IMG/VR virus record: IMGVR_UViG_3300025450_000063
Coordinates: 1 to 37,176 of that record
From: a virus
Direction: 5' to 3' (one strand)
DNA length: 37,176 nucleotides
Every line of letters starts with the position of its first letter. Within the stretch, counting starts at the first letter, position 1. The translations under genes and the position numbers were made by a program. The notes beneath the pieces were generated by a model. It saw only the letters and a list, made by a program, of their open reading frames with translations. It was not told the DNA's origin and made no database searches. Positions 8,201-15,013 of the stretch are shown piece by piece.

Positions 8201-8333
8201 GACTGCCATCTAAGTTATAGTGATTGCCGTATCCAATAGCATAACCATTGACATCATAATAGGGTGTAGAACGAAAACCTTCATGCGAGGCAATAAAACT
8301 AGCGGTAAGTGTAGGGTCTTTAAGTGTTGCCAT
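5268..8333 (-). CDS. Baseplate/tail lysozyme fusion protein (gp5-like)
   Basis: The start is the ATG at 8333, 3 bases after the upstream stop; an in-frame TTG at 8375 would overlap that gene. The product has 1021 residues. Residues 8-150 match a phage (T4-type, GH24) lysozyme: HEGF with Glu18, YYD with Asp27 and then IGYG. The Thr that normally precedes IGxG (Thr26 in T4 lysozyme) is Ala32 here and one residue is deleted before it. Residues about 170-330 are a Gly/Ala/Leu-rich low-complexity hydrophobic stretch. The C-terminal half (about 330-1021) is long and unassigned. The nearby PAAR gene supports a role in the cell-puncturing spike, degrading peptidoglycan locally during infection. Confidence 0.7.
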   Translation of the reverse strand: MATLKDPTLTASFIASHEGFRSTPYYDVNGYAIGYGNHYNLDGSPVTPGQSISQSDAQALMQNQIQSTYAPAIANRIGPAWDSMTPEQQAAYVDAAYNYGPNSPCLSDAVAAAQTGDGNQMAGQLGALSSNPGRRADEAALINGTYNGQVSKGGAAANLPQNARGAAPGTGAGCAGAGMGILGAIAGAGLFGGLGLGLNSILGGLTSALGATGITGAIGGAFGSLGNVLGGGLSGLLGQAAGPLNQLTGGAMQALSSMGSGILPSLTGVLPSGITNILGGAVNGAVGGLLGPLNGILQNPLALPNAMQQIAAGGGLNGVINRVANNMIGGASFGAANQFMQNIGISSAYGGISNSMIGAASEAAGLCFGANGPGALGANFANNNGVVSFGMSALSSNIPAAASNMQNLGNFSTGSLLRLQQPSNVASQIINAGLGKVTGITNSVISAGLPVAGIDNPAHDAAVQKILNNVTDQAAIGAVSAKFNIGVPIDNLGQLTDINHMCPDLAATGPSKNFADLGQHMLSLGITRSKTFNDVGTALSKTDAGIDLNHLSQMSTPMYSGATDKLYQTYGYGGGSIGELTMADFVGTPAGYVHNDTLPYIIDANNKVMATADGQLLNSLIVQLQILLSGGYHVPGSAASGDQPASADSININGTVYTTLDSAVYALVAAIEAQLTVIKNNPDPTIQAALQASEAGHAASCAQILKENHHISTWGINLFEPVSNSPVNAYVFADSLPYHGLQTGYGQIGDYLERVASDNIYGDAIKGAMRMGRNAAALEPLGVNVERFRLPHSKYYRDPASFYLDAYTGNVPYVPENLTDQIIPQTPADTYVELRNQLLISNGYNPAEMLPAQADETYYDLQWANTSPEVRENIGLSILQQAINRNTIVVGNKAYIIGLNGVQNQFATLDQNGLALTNNDIFVATLFSIINKMLYGNIGTTKFNTPFFTDQMVYGVLEMLAQITPSNVEGLASTLLGSAVLPQFMDKLRTAFNSILNVTNTQMDRNINNAWGSAGPDGQTK

Positions 8334-8335
8334 TT

Positions 8336-9547
8336 TTAACTCACATTTGTTCTGCTGTATGCAGGCGGTGACCAAGCAATATTACCAGCTATATATGTAT
8401 CTGCGACTGCATTTAATAAACCTGGTATTGCAATAGGTGCGCCTGTTGTAACCAATTTACGCAAACCCGTAGGTTCTTTGCGAAGATTTTTATCTTGATT
8501 ACTGCTTAAATTAATTTCACTGCTTTGTTGTAGCTGTGTTAGTGGAGTATCTTTACTAAAATATTCTTTAGCAAGTACTGGATTATCAGTTACACGATGT
8601 ACTGTGCCACCCAATCTACTCGCAGCATGATCTGCTGCAGTAAGTGGTACCAAATTAGTAACATCTGCCGTACCATTAAGCGCAGCGTTTTTAAGTTCGC
8701 TTCCATTATGTAAAGCATCTAATACATAAGAAGCATCTGTTCCAAATACATTTTGATTAACGTCAAAGTCAGATACAACATAACCAACGCCACTTGTGCT
8801 AAGTGTGCTGCCTAATGCATAGCTATTGCTTGCAACGTTGCCAGTTTTTTTATAGATGCTTGCTGGTAAATTAACCAATACACCAGTTACACTATCACGG
8901 ATTGGTGGATGATAATTATTAACTACTGACACATTAGGTATTAAACCGCTGCGTGTCCAATTAAACATTTGTGTATTAATTGTAGTTAAACCTTGAAATA
9001 GATTAGGTTCGGTAAATGCTTGACCGCTACCAAATGTACTTGTAGAATATGTTAAAGGAGTATTATAAAATTGCAAGTTAGAAACATTTGCTAAACTATT
9101 TGCAGCAAGATAAACTTGTGTATTGCTTATGATTAAATCAACTACACCAACAAATGTATTGGGACCAGCACCGCTATTTGCTATCCATAAACTATCACCA
9201 TATTTAATTTCGTTCGGAAAATGTGTGCCGCTTCCACTTACTATTTTACTTGCAGTGTTTGCCGTAATATTTCCAGTCGTATAATACGTATAAGTGAAAG
9301 CATTGGCGCTTATTGGACGATATTTAAATACAGCATTGCTAATATTAATTGCACTGTTTGTAGTAAATGTTGCAAATGTATTGCTTACTACTGTAGAAAT
9401 ATAACCAGCAAAATTGCTATTTGTGTTACCTATTACTGCACCTGGTTTTAACTGTGTAAGAAAAGTTGTGCCACTTCCATACACATTTCCGTTTGCAGTA
9501 TAGACAGTAATATTTCCTGTTCCGTTTGTGTAACTTCCCAATGACAT
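8336..9547 (-). CDS. Virion protein with two N-terminal beta repeats
   Basis: The 403-residue product begins with two related units (about 5-76 and 84-160), each containing GNITxxTAxxxVxGSGTxF and a GD or GA turn, as in short beta domains of phage tail and baseplate proteins. The rest has no motif I recognise. The start ATG overlaps the PAAR stop (TAATG) and the next gene is the lysozyme fusion, so a baseplate or spike component is the best inference. There is no signal peptide or membrane segment. Confidence 0.6.
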   Translation of the reverse strand: MSLGSYTNGTGNITVYTANGNVYGSGTTFLTQLKPGAVIGNTNSNFAGYISTVVSNTFATFTTNSAINISNAVFKYRPISANAFTYTYYTTGNITANTASKIVSGSGTHFPNEIKYGDSLWIANSGAGPNTFVGVVDLIISNTQVYLAANSLANVSNLQFYNTPLTYSTSTFGSGQAFTEPNLFQGLTTINTQMFNWTRSGLIPNVSVVNNYHPPIRDSVTGVLVNLPASIYKKTGNVASNSYALGSTLSTSGVGYVVSDFDVNQNVFGTDASYVLDALHNGSELKNAALNGTADVTNLVPLTAADHAASRLGGTVHRVTDNPVLAKEYFSKDTPLTQLQQSSEINLSSNQDKNLRKEPTGLRKLVTTGAPIAIPGLLNAVADTYIAGNIAWSPPAYSRTNVS

Positions 9548-9828
9548 TACAATGGACCTATTAAAACATCAGATTCAAATGGTATCATTGTGTGACCACA
9601 ACTATCAAGCACACTTAAGTAACCTAATGGCCGACCACCTACAATTATGCTTGGAGTTCCCATTATAATTGGATTAGGTGGGTGAGGATGCGGACCAAAA
9701 CCAGGATGGCTTGTTACGTAATCACCAATTCGACTAGCAGGTCTGCCATTGATTAATACACTATAGTCGCCCATAAAAGCAACACCACCTACAGTATTTG
9801 GACTTCCTATCTTTGTTGGAATAGGCAT
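9547..9828 (-). CDS. PAAR-domain spike-tip protein
   Basis: The 93 residues show the PAAR arrangement: VLINGRPASRIGD (24-36), a His-rich turn (His41, His47, His49), PSIIVGGRPLGYLSV (59-73) and CGH (Cys77, His79). PAAR proteins form a zinc-stabilised cone that sharpens the central spike of contractile tails (gp5.4 in T4). AAAGGAGA lies just before the ATG. It is coupled to the next gene by a TAATG overlap and lies next to the lysozyme fusion, as expected for a spike module. Confidence 0.88.
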   Translation of the reverse strand: MPIPTKIGSPNTVGGVAFMGDYSVLINGRPASRIGDYVTSHPGFGPHPHPPNPIIMGTPSIIVGGRPLGYLSVLDSCGHTMIPFESDVLIGPL

Positions 9829-9838
9829 TGACTCTCCT

Positions 9839-10135
9839 TTAGGCAGTAGCCAGTGTCAGTCCTGTTGTTTTAGCAAGATACTGAGTGGCAATATCACTTT
9901 CGGTTCTACCAGAAAGAACAACTGCTCTTTTATTTAACACAATCGTATCCGTAGGTCCAACGCTATAGATTGCTGGTGCTAATCCAAATCCACCTTGCGG
10001 AGTGACAATCATAACTAGCGGCTTTAACAGTGTGTAGGTAGTAGCATCACTTTCACTAACACGGCTAATAATTTCTTCACCAGTGACAGTCTTAAATGTA
10101 TAGACAGTATTCTTGTCGGTCTTATTGATTAGCAT
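9839..10135 (-). CDS. Small beta-rich protein, possible Sm-like fold
   Basis: The 98-residue product starts YTFKTVTGEEIISRV, with a glycine turn between two strands as in Sm/LSm-like small beta barrels, then a Gly-rich turn (TPQGGFGLAP) and a C-terminal helix. I do not recognise a function. GGAAAGA precedes the ATG, which overlaps the end of the glutaredoxin gene by 14 bases, so it is translated from the same message. Confidence 0.45.
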   Translation of the reverse strand: MLINKTDKNTVYTFKTVTGEEIISRVSESDATTYTLLKPLVMIVTPQGGFGLAPAIYSVGPTDTIVLNKRAVVLSGRTESDIATQYLAKTTGLTLATA

Positions 10136-10373
10136 TCTTTCTTTCCTGTAATTCGTTGATAGACAATTTACTTAGTCCGCTATAACCGCCCTCTACTAAA
10201 AGTTTTTTATTGTAATAAATCTGCGGCACAGTCTTGTGACCTTCGGCTACTAACCAATCACGAACACCCTCGTCATTGATATGAACTTCGGTATATTCTT
10301 CACCCCAACTGTTTAGAAGGTGCTTTGCTCCGTCGCAATATGGGCAGTTATCTTTTGTATATAATGTAATCAT
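10122..10373 (-). CDS. nrdC: Glutaredoxin
   Basis: The 83-residue product has the full glutaredoxin pattern: redox CPYC (Cys10, Cys13), the TVP loop (48-50, cis-Pro) that binds the substrate, and a GG turn (63-64). It transfers electrons to ribonucleotide reductase, whose subunits are encoded just upstream in the same direction; T4 encodes a comparable protein, NrdC. The start is 12 bases past the nrdB stop, with only a weak ribosome binding site. The symbol is by analogy with T4. Confidence 0.88.
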   Translation of the reverse strand: MITLYTKDNCPYCDGAKHLLNSWGEEYTEVHINDEGVRDWLVAEGHKTVPQIYYNKKLLVEGGYSGLSKLSINELQERKNANQ

Positions 10374-10385
10374 TGATTATTTCTT

Positions 10386-11498
10386 TTATAAACTAAATCC
10401 GTTAAATGAATTACTATCAACATCTTGTTTGGTGCCGCCGATAACATATGATGAGATTTCAGTTTCCTGTGGAGCAACCTGAACTTCTGCGCCAGCAATC
10501 CACTTTTGTGTCCAAGGTAACGGATTATTCTTTGTAGGATATGGCTGACCAAGACCAACTGCTTGCATACGCTTGTTGGCAATAAACTCAACATATTCAG
10601 CAAGTAGTTGATAGTTTAGTCCAATCATGGAGCCATCCTTGAACAAATATTTTGCCCATTCTTTTTCTTGTTTGACTGCATCATCAAACAACTTGATAGC
10701 ATCTTCACGACATTCTACTTCAATCTTGGCATAATCAGGGTCATCTTTTGGCAAAATCTTCAAGAGCGTTTGTGTGCCAGCAAGATGCAGATTTTCATCA
10801 CGAGCGATTAACTTAATAATCTTTGCATTGCCTTCCATCTTTTTCAATTCAGCAAATGCCCAACTACAAGCAAATGAAACATAAAAACGAACACCTTCAA
10901 GAATATTAACGCTCATAAGTGCAAGCCACAGTGCTTTCTTGTGCTCATATGAATCATAACCTGGTCTAGGACCAACACCATTAATGGCAAGATCATTGTT
11001 CATGTTAATTAGATTATCATATAGAGCAGTAATATCACCAGCACAATCAACAATTTCTTGAATATCCATCATCTCATCAAATATCTTTGATGGATTGGCA
11101 TACACATTGCGAATGATATGTGTATACGAACGAGAGTGAATAGTTTCACTGAATGTCCAAGTAGTAATCCAAGTTTCCAATTCGGGCAGCGAACAAATAG
11201 GACCAAATGCTACTGCTGGCGCACGACCTTGCACACTATCAAGCAGAATTTGGCGCTTTAAATTACTTGTAAAGATATGCTGTTCATTCGCCGTCAAGTC
11301 TTTGAAGTCCTTGGCATCACGAAGAATATCAATTTCTTCGGGTCTCCAAAAAAATCCTAACTGGCGGTCTGTAAGTTTATCAAATTGTTTATATTTTAAG
11401 GTATCATAACGCTGAATACTGACACCACCATGTGGATCAAGGAACGCAAGTGATTTAGTATGATCTGTTTTATCGTTGGCATCAAATACTGTACTCAT
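10386..11498 (-). CDS. nrdB: Ribonucleotide reductase class Ia, beta subunit
   Basis: This 370-residue protein makes the tyrosyl radical for reduction of ribonucleoside diphosphates. All di-iron ligands are visible: Asp87, Glu118, His121, Glu201, Glu235 (RDENLHL) and His238. The radical tyrosine is Tyr125 in the conserved SETIHSRSYTHII. The C-terminal tail FNGFSL resembles the tail that docks onto NrdA. The start codon overlaps the stop of the HNH gene (ATGA), and its ribosome binding site (AGGAAG) lies inside the end of that gene, so nrdB now depends on an insert for translation initiation context. Confidence 0.97.
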   Translation of the reverse strand: MSTVFDANDKTDHTKSLAFLDPHGGVSIQRYDTLKYKQFDKLTDRQLGFFWRPEEIDILRDAKDFKDLTANEQHIFTSNLKRQILLDSVQGRAPAVAFGPICSLPELETWITTWTFSETIHSRSYTHIIRNVYANPSKIFDEMMDIQEIVDCAGDITALYDNLINMNNDLAINGVGPRPGYDSYEHKKALWLALMSVNILEGVRFYVSFACSWAFAELKKMEGNAKIIKLIARDENLHLAGTQTLLKILPKDDPDYAKIEVECREDAIKLFDDAVKQEKEWAKYLFKDGSMIGLNYQLLAEYVEFIANKRMQAVGLGQPYPTKNNPLPWTQKWIAGAEVQVAPQETEISSYVIGGTKQDVDSNSFNGFSL

Positions 11499-12190
11499 TT
11501 TACATATCTTCCTTTTTCATCTCTATTATGTTTCATTCTACCTTTATACCATCCTTCTGGTTGACTTTCCATATATTTTTCTTCTGTGCCATTATTATAC
11601 CATTTTTTACCAAGAGAATGTTTAGAATGATTGTTTTTAACTTTTTCAATCATTGCATAACTGTTGTTGCCTATGTATGGAATTGGGTCAATGCCATTTT
11701 TATAAAATTTTAAGTAAAGATGTCTAGTAATTCCAGTTTCTTCTTTAAGTTCTTTATATCCCTTATACATTTTTCCATTATATTCTATTTCCAACATTTT
11801 TGCAAAACCTAAATTATTTTTCCATTCCTTGCTTTTTATTATACCTTTACGTGCCTTACTCATTTTTTGTTTAGCAGCATCGGTATGCTTGTATCCAAGA
11901 TTATCTATTTTGACTCTTTCGGCGTGTTTGCGTCTTACCCATCCATAATTTTTATTATTCCTATTTGCCATCATATTTGCGGCATATAGTAATTTTATAT
12001 TATCTGGATACATTTTTAATAACAATAAATGTGCTATATAATGTTCCTCTGCGGTTAGCGCCACAAGATTATCCTTTATATCAGTCCCGCCCATACATCT
12101 AGGAATGATATGGTGATTTTCAGTGTATGTTGTAAGAGAGCGATTTTTCGCTCTCTCTATCAAATTGTTATAAATGGAATAATAGTTCAT
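11495..12190 (-). CDS. Free-standing HNH homing endonuclease between nrdA and nrdB
   Basis: The ATG at 12190 is preferred (GGAG 6 bases before); an ATG at 12205 lies within the upstream repeat and has no ribosome site. The 231 residues include an HNH core: ENHHIIPRCMGG (about 24-35), DNLVALTAEEHYIAHLLL (about 40-57), then two Asn-rich and basic repeat-like regions (KHTDAAKQKMSKARKG, a NUMOD-type DNA-binding helix) and a tail with LGKKWYNNGTEEK. T4 has a homing endonuclease gene (mobE) at the same place between nrdA and nrdB. It is AT-rich and not needed for reductase function. It overlaps nrdB by 4 bases. Confidence 0.88.
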   Translation of the reverse strand: MNYYSIYNNLIERAKNRSLTTYTENHHIIPRCMGGTDIKDNLVALTAEEHYIAHLLLLKMYPDNIKLLYAANMMANRNNKNYGWVRRKHAERVKIDNLGYKHTDAAKQKMSKARKGIIKSKEWKNNLGFAKMLEIEYNGKMYKGYKELKEETGITRHLYLKFYKNGIDPIPYIGNNSYAMIEKVKNNHSKHSLGKKWYNNGTEEKYMESQPEGWYKGRMKHNRDEKGRYVK

Positions 12191-12202
12191 ACGAATCTCC
12201 GT

Positions 12203-12240
12203 CATACGTATTTATATTTATCCATCATACGTATTTATAT
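12203..12240 (-). repeat. Tandem duplicated late promoter box before the HNH gene
   Basis: Two copies of ATATAAATACGTATGAYGGA lie 23 bases apart on the minus strand. Each contains a perfect TATAAATA late box (12239-12232 and 12216-12209). The first overlaps the nrdA stop codon (12235-12237). The copy nearest the gene ends in CGGAG, which serves as its ribosome site. Confidence 0.75.
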
Positions 12241-14541
12241 TGTGCAGGACTCGCATGCGTCTTGATCTTCAAGCGTAGCAAAAATCACTTCCGATGGTTT
12301 TTGTTCAACAAACTTATTGACATCAATTTCACCTTGGCCATCAAAATTATTAAAATAATACAAGGTTTTGATACCATATTTGTAACATAACAACAAATGA
12401 CCAATCATAACACTCATTGGAATCTTTTCATCCGCATAGAATGTTGGATTATATGAAGTATTAGTTGAAATACTCTGATCAATATACTTTTGTAGAACCG
12501 CAACTAATTTCAAATAACCTTCTGGTGATTTTTGATCCCATAGAAGTTCATACTTGTTCTTTAACTTACGGAACTCTGGAACAACTTGCTTCAACACACC
12601 ATGCTTGCTTTGCTTGATAGAAATTAAGCTGCGTGGTGGCTCAATGCCATTTGTAGCATTTGCAACCTGTGCAGATGTTTCTGCTGGCATAAGTGCCATA
12701 AGAGTTGAATTGCGGATACCATGTTCACGAAGACTTGCACGAAGTGATGCCCAATCCATACGCTCCACATGTGGCACAAGTTCATCAACTTCACGCTTAT
12801 ATGTGTCAATAGGCAGAATGCCCGAACCATACTTTGTTTCATCGCTCTTTGGCGCAGCGCCACGTTCAATAGCAAGTTGGTTACTTGCCTTGATAAGATA
12901 ATAAGACCATGCTTCTGCATACTCATCAACTAATGCAAGCGCACGTGGGTCACTATAACTCATGTCATTCTTTGCAAGGAAGTAAGCAAAGTTAATGATA
13001 CCAACACCCAATGGACGACGATTCATTGTACTTAACTGTGCTGCAATGACTGGATAGTTCTGGTAGTCAAGTAGCGCATCAAGCCCACGAACAGCCAAAT
13101 CGCACATCTTTTCAAAATCTTTTGGTTCTTTAACATTGCCCCAATTGATTGCGCTTAGAGTGCAAAGTGAGATTTCACCTTCTTCATCAAAGATATGATT
13201 TAGTGGCTTTGTTGGTAGTGCAATCTCGGCACACAGATTGCTTTGCTTGATTACAGCCTTGCTTTCAATAAATGCACCGTGCGTGTTGGCATGATCGACA
13301 TTCATAAGATAGATGCGACCTGTATTCTTGCGCTCTTCCATGAATTGCGAGAACAAATCAATTGCTTTGTAGGTTTTCTTGCGAATCTTTGGATTCTTCT
13401 CTGCCTTCTCATACAGTTCCTTGAACTTATCTTGATCAGCAAAGAACGCATCATACAAACCTGGTACATCACTTGGCGAGAAGCAAGTAATATCTCCGCC
13501 GCTTAGCAGACGCTCATACATAAGTTTGTTAAACTGCACACCATAATCCATCTGGCGAATACGATTATCTTCGGTTCCCTTATTGTTCTTGAGAACCAAT
13601 AAGTCTTCTACTTCATAATGCCATAGCGGATAATAAAGAGTAGCAGCACCGTTGCGAACGCCGCCCTGTGAGCATGATCTAACTGCTGCTTGGAACATCT
13701 TATAGAATGGAATTAAGCCTGTGTGAGAGGCATCGCCCTTGCGAATGGCACTACCAATAGCACGAATAGAACCCGCTCCAATACCGATGCCAGCCTTTTG
13801 TGAGACATACTTAACAATAGCACTGGATGTGGCATTAATGCTGTCTAAACTGTCGCCAGTTTCAATTAACACGCATGAAGAGAACTGACGCTGTGGTGTG
13901 CGAAGACCTGCCATGATCGGAGTTGGAAGAGAAATATCATGCTTTGAAATAGCATCATAATAATCACGAACATACTTTAGGCGAGTTTCTTGTGGATACT
14001 TGGCAAATAGGGTTGCGGCAATAAGAGCATAAGCAACCTGTGGCGTTTCCATAATTTCACCAGTAACACGATTCTGTACCAAATACTTGCCACGAAGTTG
14101 TTCCATAGCAACATAGGTAAGCGTCATATCACGCTCGTGTTCAACGAACTTATTAATGCTTGCCCATTCTTCTTCGGTATAATCGCTTAATAGATTAGAA
14201 TCATAGAATCCACTTTCTACATTCTTCTTGATAATATCAATTAGCGGAAGTGGATGATAGTCATTATATACTTGCTTGCGAAGATGATAATTTACAAGAC
14301 GACCTGCGACATATTGGTAGTTAGGCGCTTCTTCGCTAATAAGATCAGCAGCAGCCTTGATTAGGGTTTCTTGTAGTTCGCTGGTTTTAATGTTATTATA
14401 AAATTGGATTTGACTACGCAATTCTAATTCACTTGCACTTACGCCGCTTAGATTTTCAGTTGCCCAAAATACTACCTTGTGAAGTTTTTCAATATCCAAT
14501 GGTTCCTTGCGACCATCACGCTTAATAACATTGATTGGCAT
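12235..14541 (-). CDS. nrdA: Ribonucleotide reductase class Ia, alpha subunit
   Basis: The 768-residue catalytic subunit is full length and uninterrupted. Residues 1-90 form the ATP-cone region (KRDGRKEPLDIEKLHKVV, LRSQIQFY). Active-site residues are visible: Cys223 and Cys460 (redox pair), Asn435, Cys437 (thiyl) and Glu439 in SNLCAEI, the radical-path YY in KTLYYF, and the C-terminal shuttle cysteines in ACESCTI. It reduces ribonucleoside diphosphates with NrdB and glutaredoxin. An AGAGAG site precedes the ATG. No late box is seen upstream, which fits expression before virion genes. Confidence 0.98.
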   Translation of the reverse strand: MPINVIKRDGRKEPLDIEKLHKVVFWATENLSGVSASELELRSQIQFYNNIKTSELQETLIKAAADLISEEAPNYQYVAGRLVNYHLRKQVYNDYHPLPLIDIIKKNVESGFYDSNLLSDYTEEEWASINKFVEHERDMTLTYVAMEQLRGKYLVQNRVTGEIMETPQVAYALIAATLFAKYPQETRLKYVRDYYDAISKHDISLPTPIMAGLRTPQRQFSSCVLIETGDSLDSINATSSAIVKYVSQKAGIGIGAGSIRAIGSAIRKGDASHTGLIPFYKMFQAAVRSCSQGGVRNGAATLYYPLWHYEVEDLLVLKNNKGTEDNRIRQMDYGVQFNKLMYERLLSGGDITCFSPSDVPGLYDAFFADQDKFKELYEKAEKNPKIRKKTYKAIDLFSQFMEERKNTGRIYLMNVDHANTHGAFIESKAVIKQSNLCAEIALPTKPLNHIFDEEGEISLCTLSAINWGNVKEPKDFEKMCDLAVRGLDALLDYQNYPVIAAQLSTMNRRPLGVGIINFAYFLAKNDMSYSDPRALALVDEYAEAWSYYLIKASNQLAIERGAAPKSDETKYGSGILPIDTYKREVDELVPHVERMDWASLRASLREHGIRNSTLMALMPAETSAQVANATNGIEPPRSLISIKQSKHGVLKQVVPEFRKLKNKYELLWDQKSPEGYLKLVAVLQKYIDQSISTNTSYNPTFYADEKIPMSVMIGHLLLCYKYGIKTLYYFNNFDGQGEIDVNKFVEQKPSEVIFATLEDQDACESCTI

Positions 14542-14554
14542 TTTATTCTCTCTT

Positions 14555-15013
14555 TCAAATTTTTAAATTTTTATGTGTTACGATGTTTATGAGTTCTGCC
14601 GATTCGGGGACAGAGAGACTATTTACAACCTCGCCTATATTGTAATTAAGCGTATATAATCCGTCTTCACATCGCAATAAATTAAGGTATTCATGATTTT
14701 TTCTATCCTTGTAAATCTCTATTTTCATAGTATCACGAAATGGATAAGAAGTATAGTATAAAGTGTAAAACATGCCTAACGCACGTGCTATATCGCAATA
14801 ATTACCTTCACTGACCAAGGTCCAAGGATCAGGCCAGTCTCTGCAATCATCGTATTCAAGATAATTTGGAATGATTGGGCATTTAGCCCAATCTTTTGCT
14901 ATAATTTGCAAATGGTTGCTTGCAATATTGCGACGATATTCTCGCCATTGTAATATTCTATATGCAGAATTGCCACTGAACCAGTTATAGCATTTCAAGG
15001 TATCTGATAGCAT
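14555..15013 (-). CDS. Conserved phage protein of unknown function
   Basis: The frame is open from 15040; ATG codons at 15040, 15034 and 15013 are possible and none has a clear ribosome site, so the start is uncertain. The product (152 residues from 15013) has a Trp/Tyr-rich core (LKCYNWF, WREYRRNIA, DWPDPWTLV, ARALGMFYTLYYT) that looks conserved and globular. There is no signal peptide or membrane segment. It overlaps the end of the tailspike gene and precedes nrdA by 14 bases. I do not assign a function. Confidence 0.6.
   Translation of the reverse strand: MLSDTLKCYNWFSGNSAYRILQWREYRRNIASNHLQIIAKDWAKCPIIPNYLEYDDCRDWPDPWTLVSEGNYCDIARALGMFYTLYYTSYPFRDTMKIEIYKDRKNHEYLNLLRCEDGLYTLNYNIGEVVNSLSVPESAELINIVTHKNLKI

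Noticed and set aside
8334-8375. TTG start extending the lysozyme fusion by 14 codons
   Set aside because: It would overlap the upstream gene, and the ATG at 8333 begins right at the lysozyme domain.
12235-14541. Intron or intein in nrdA because of the adjacent HNH gene
   Set aside because: nrdA is continuous with all catalytic residues, and the HNH gene lies after its stop.
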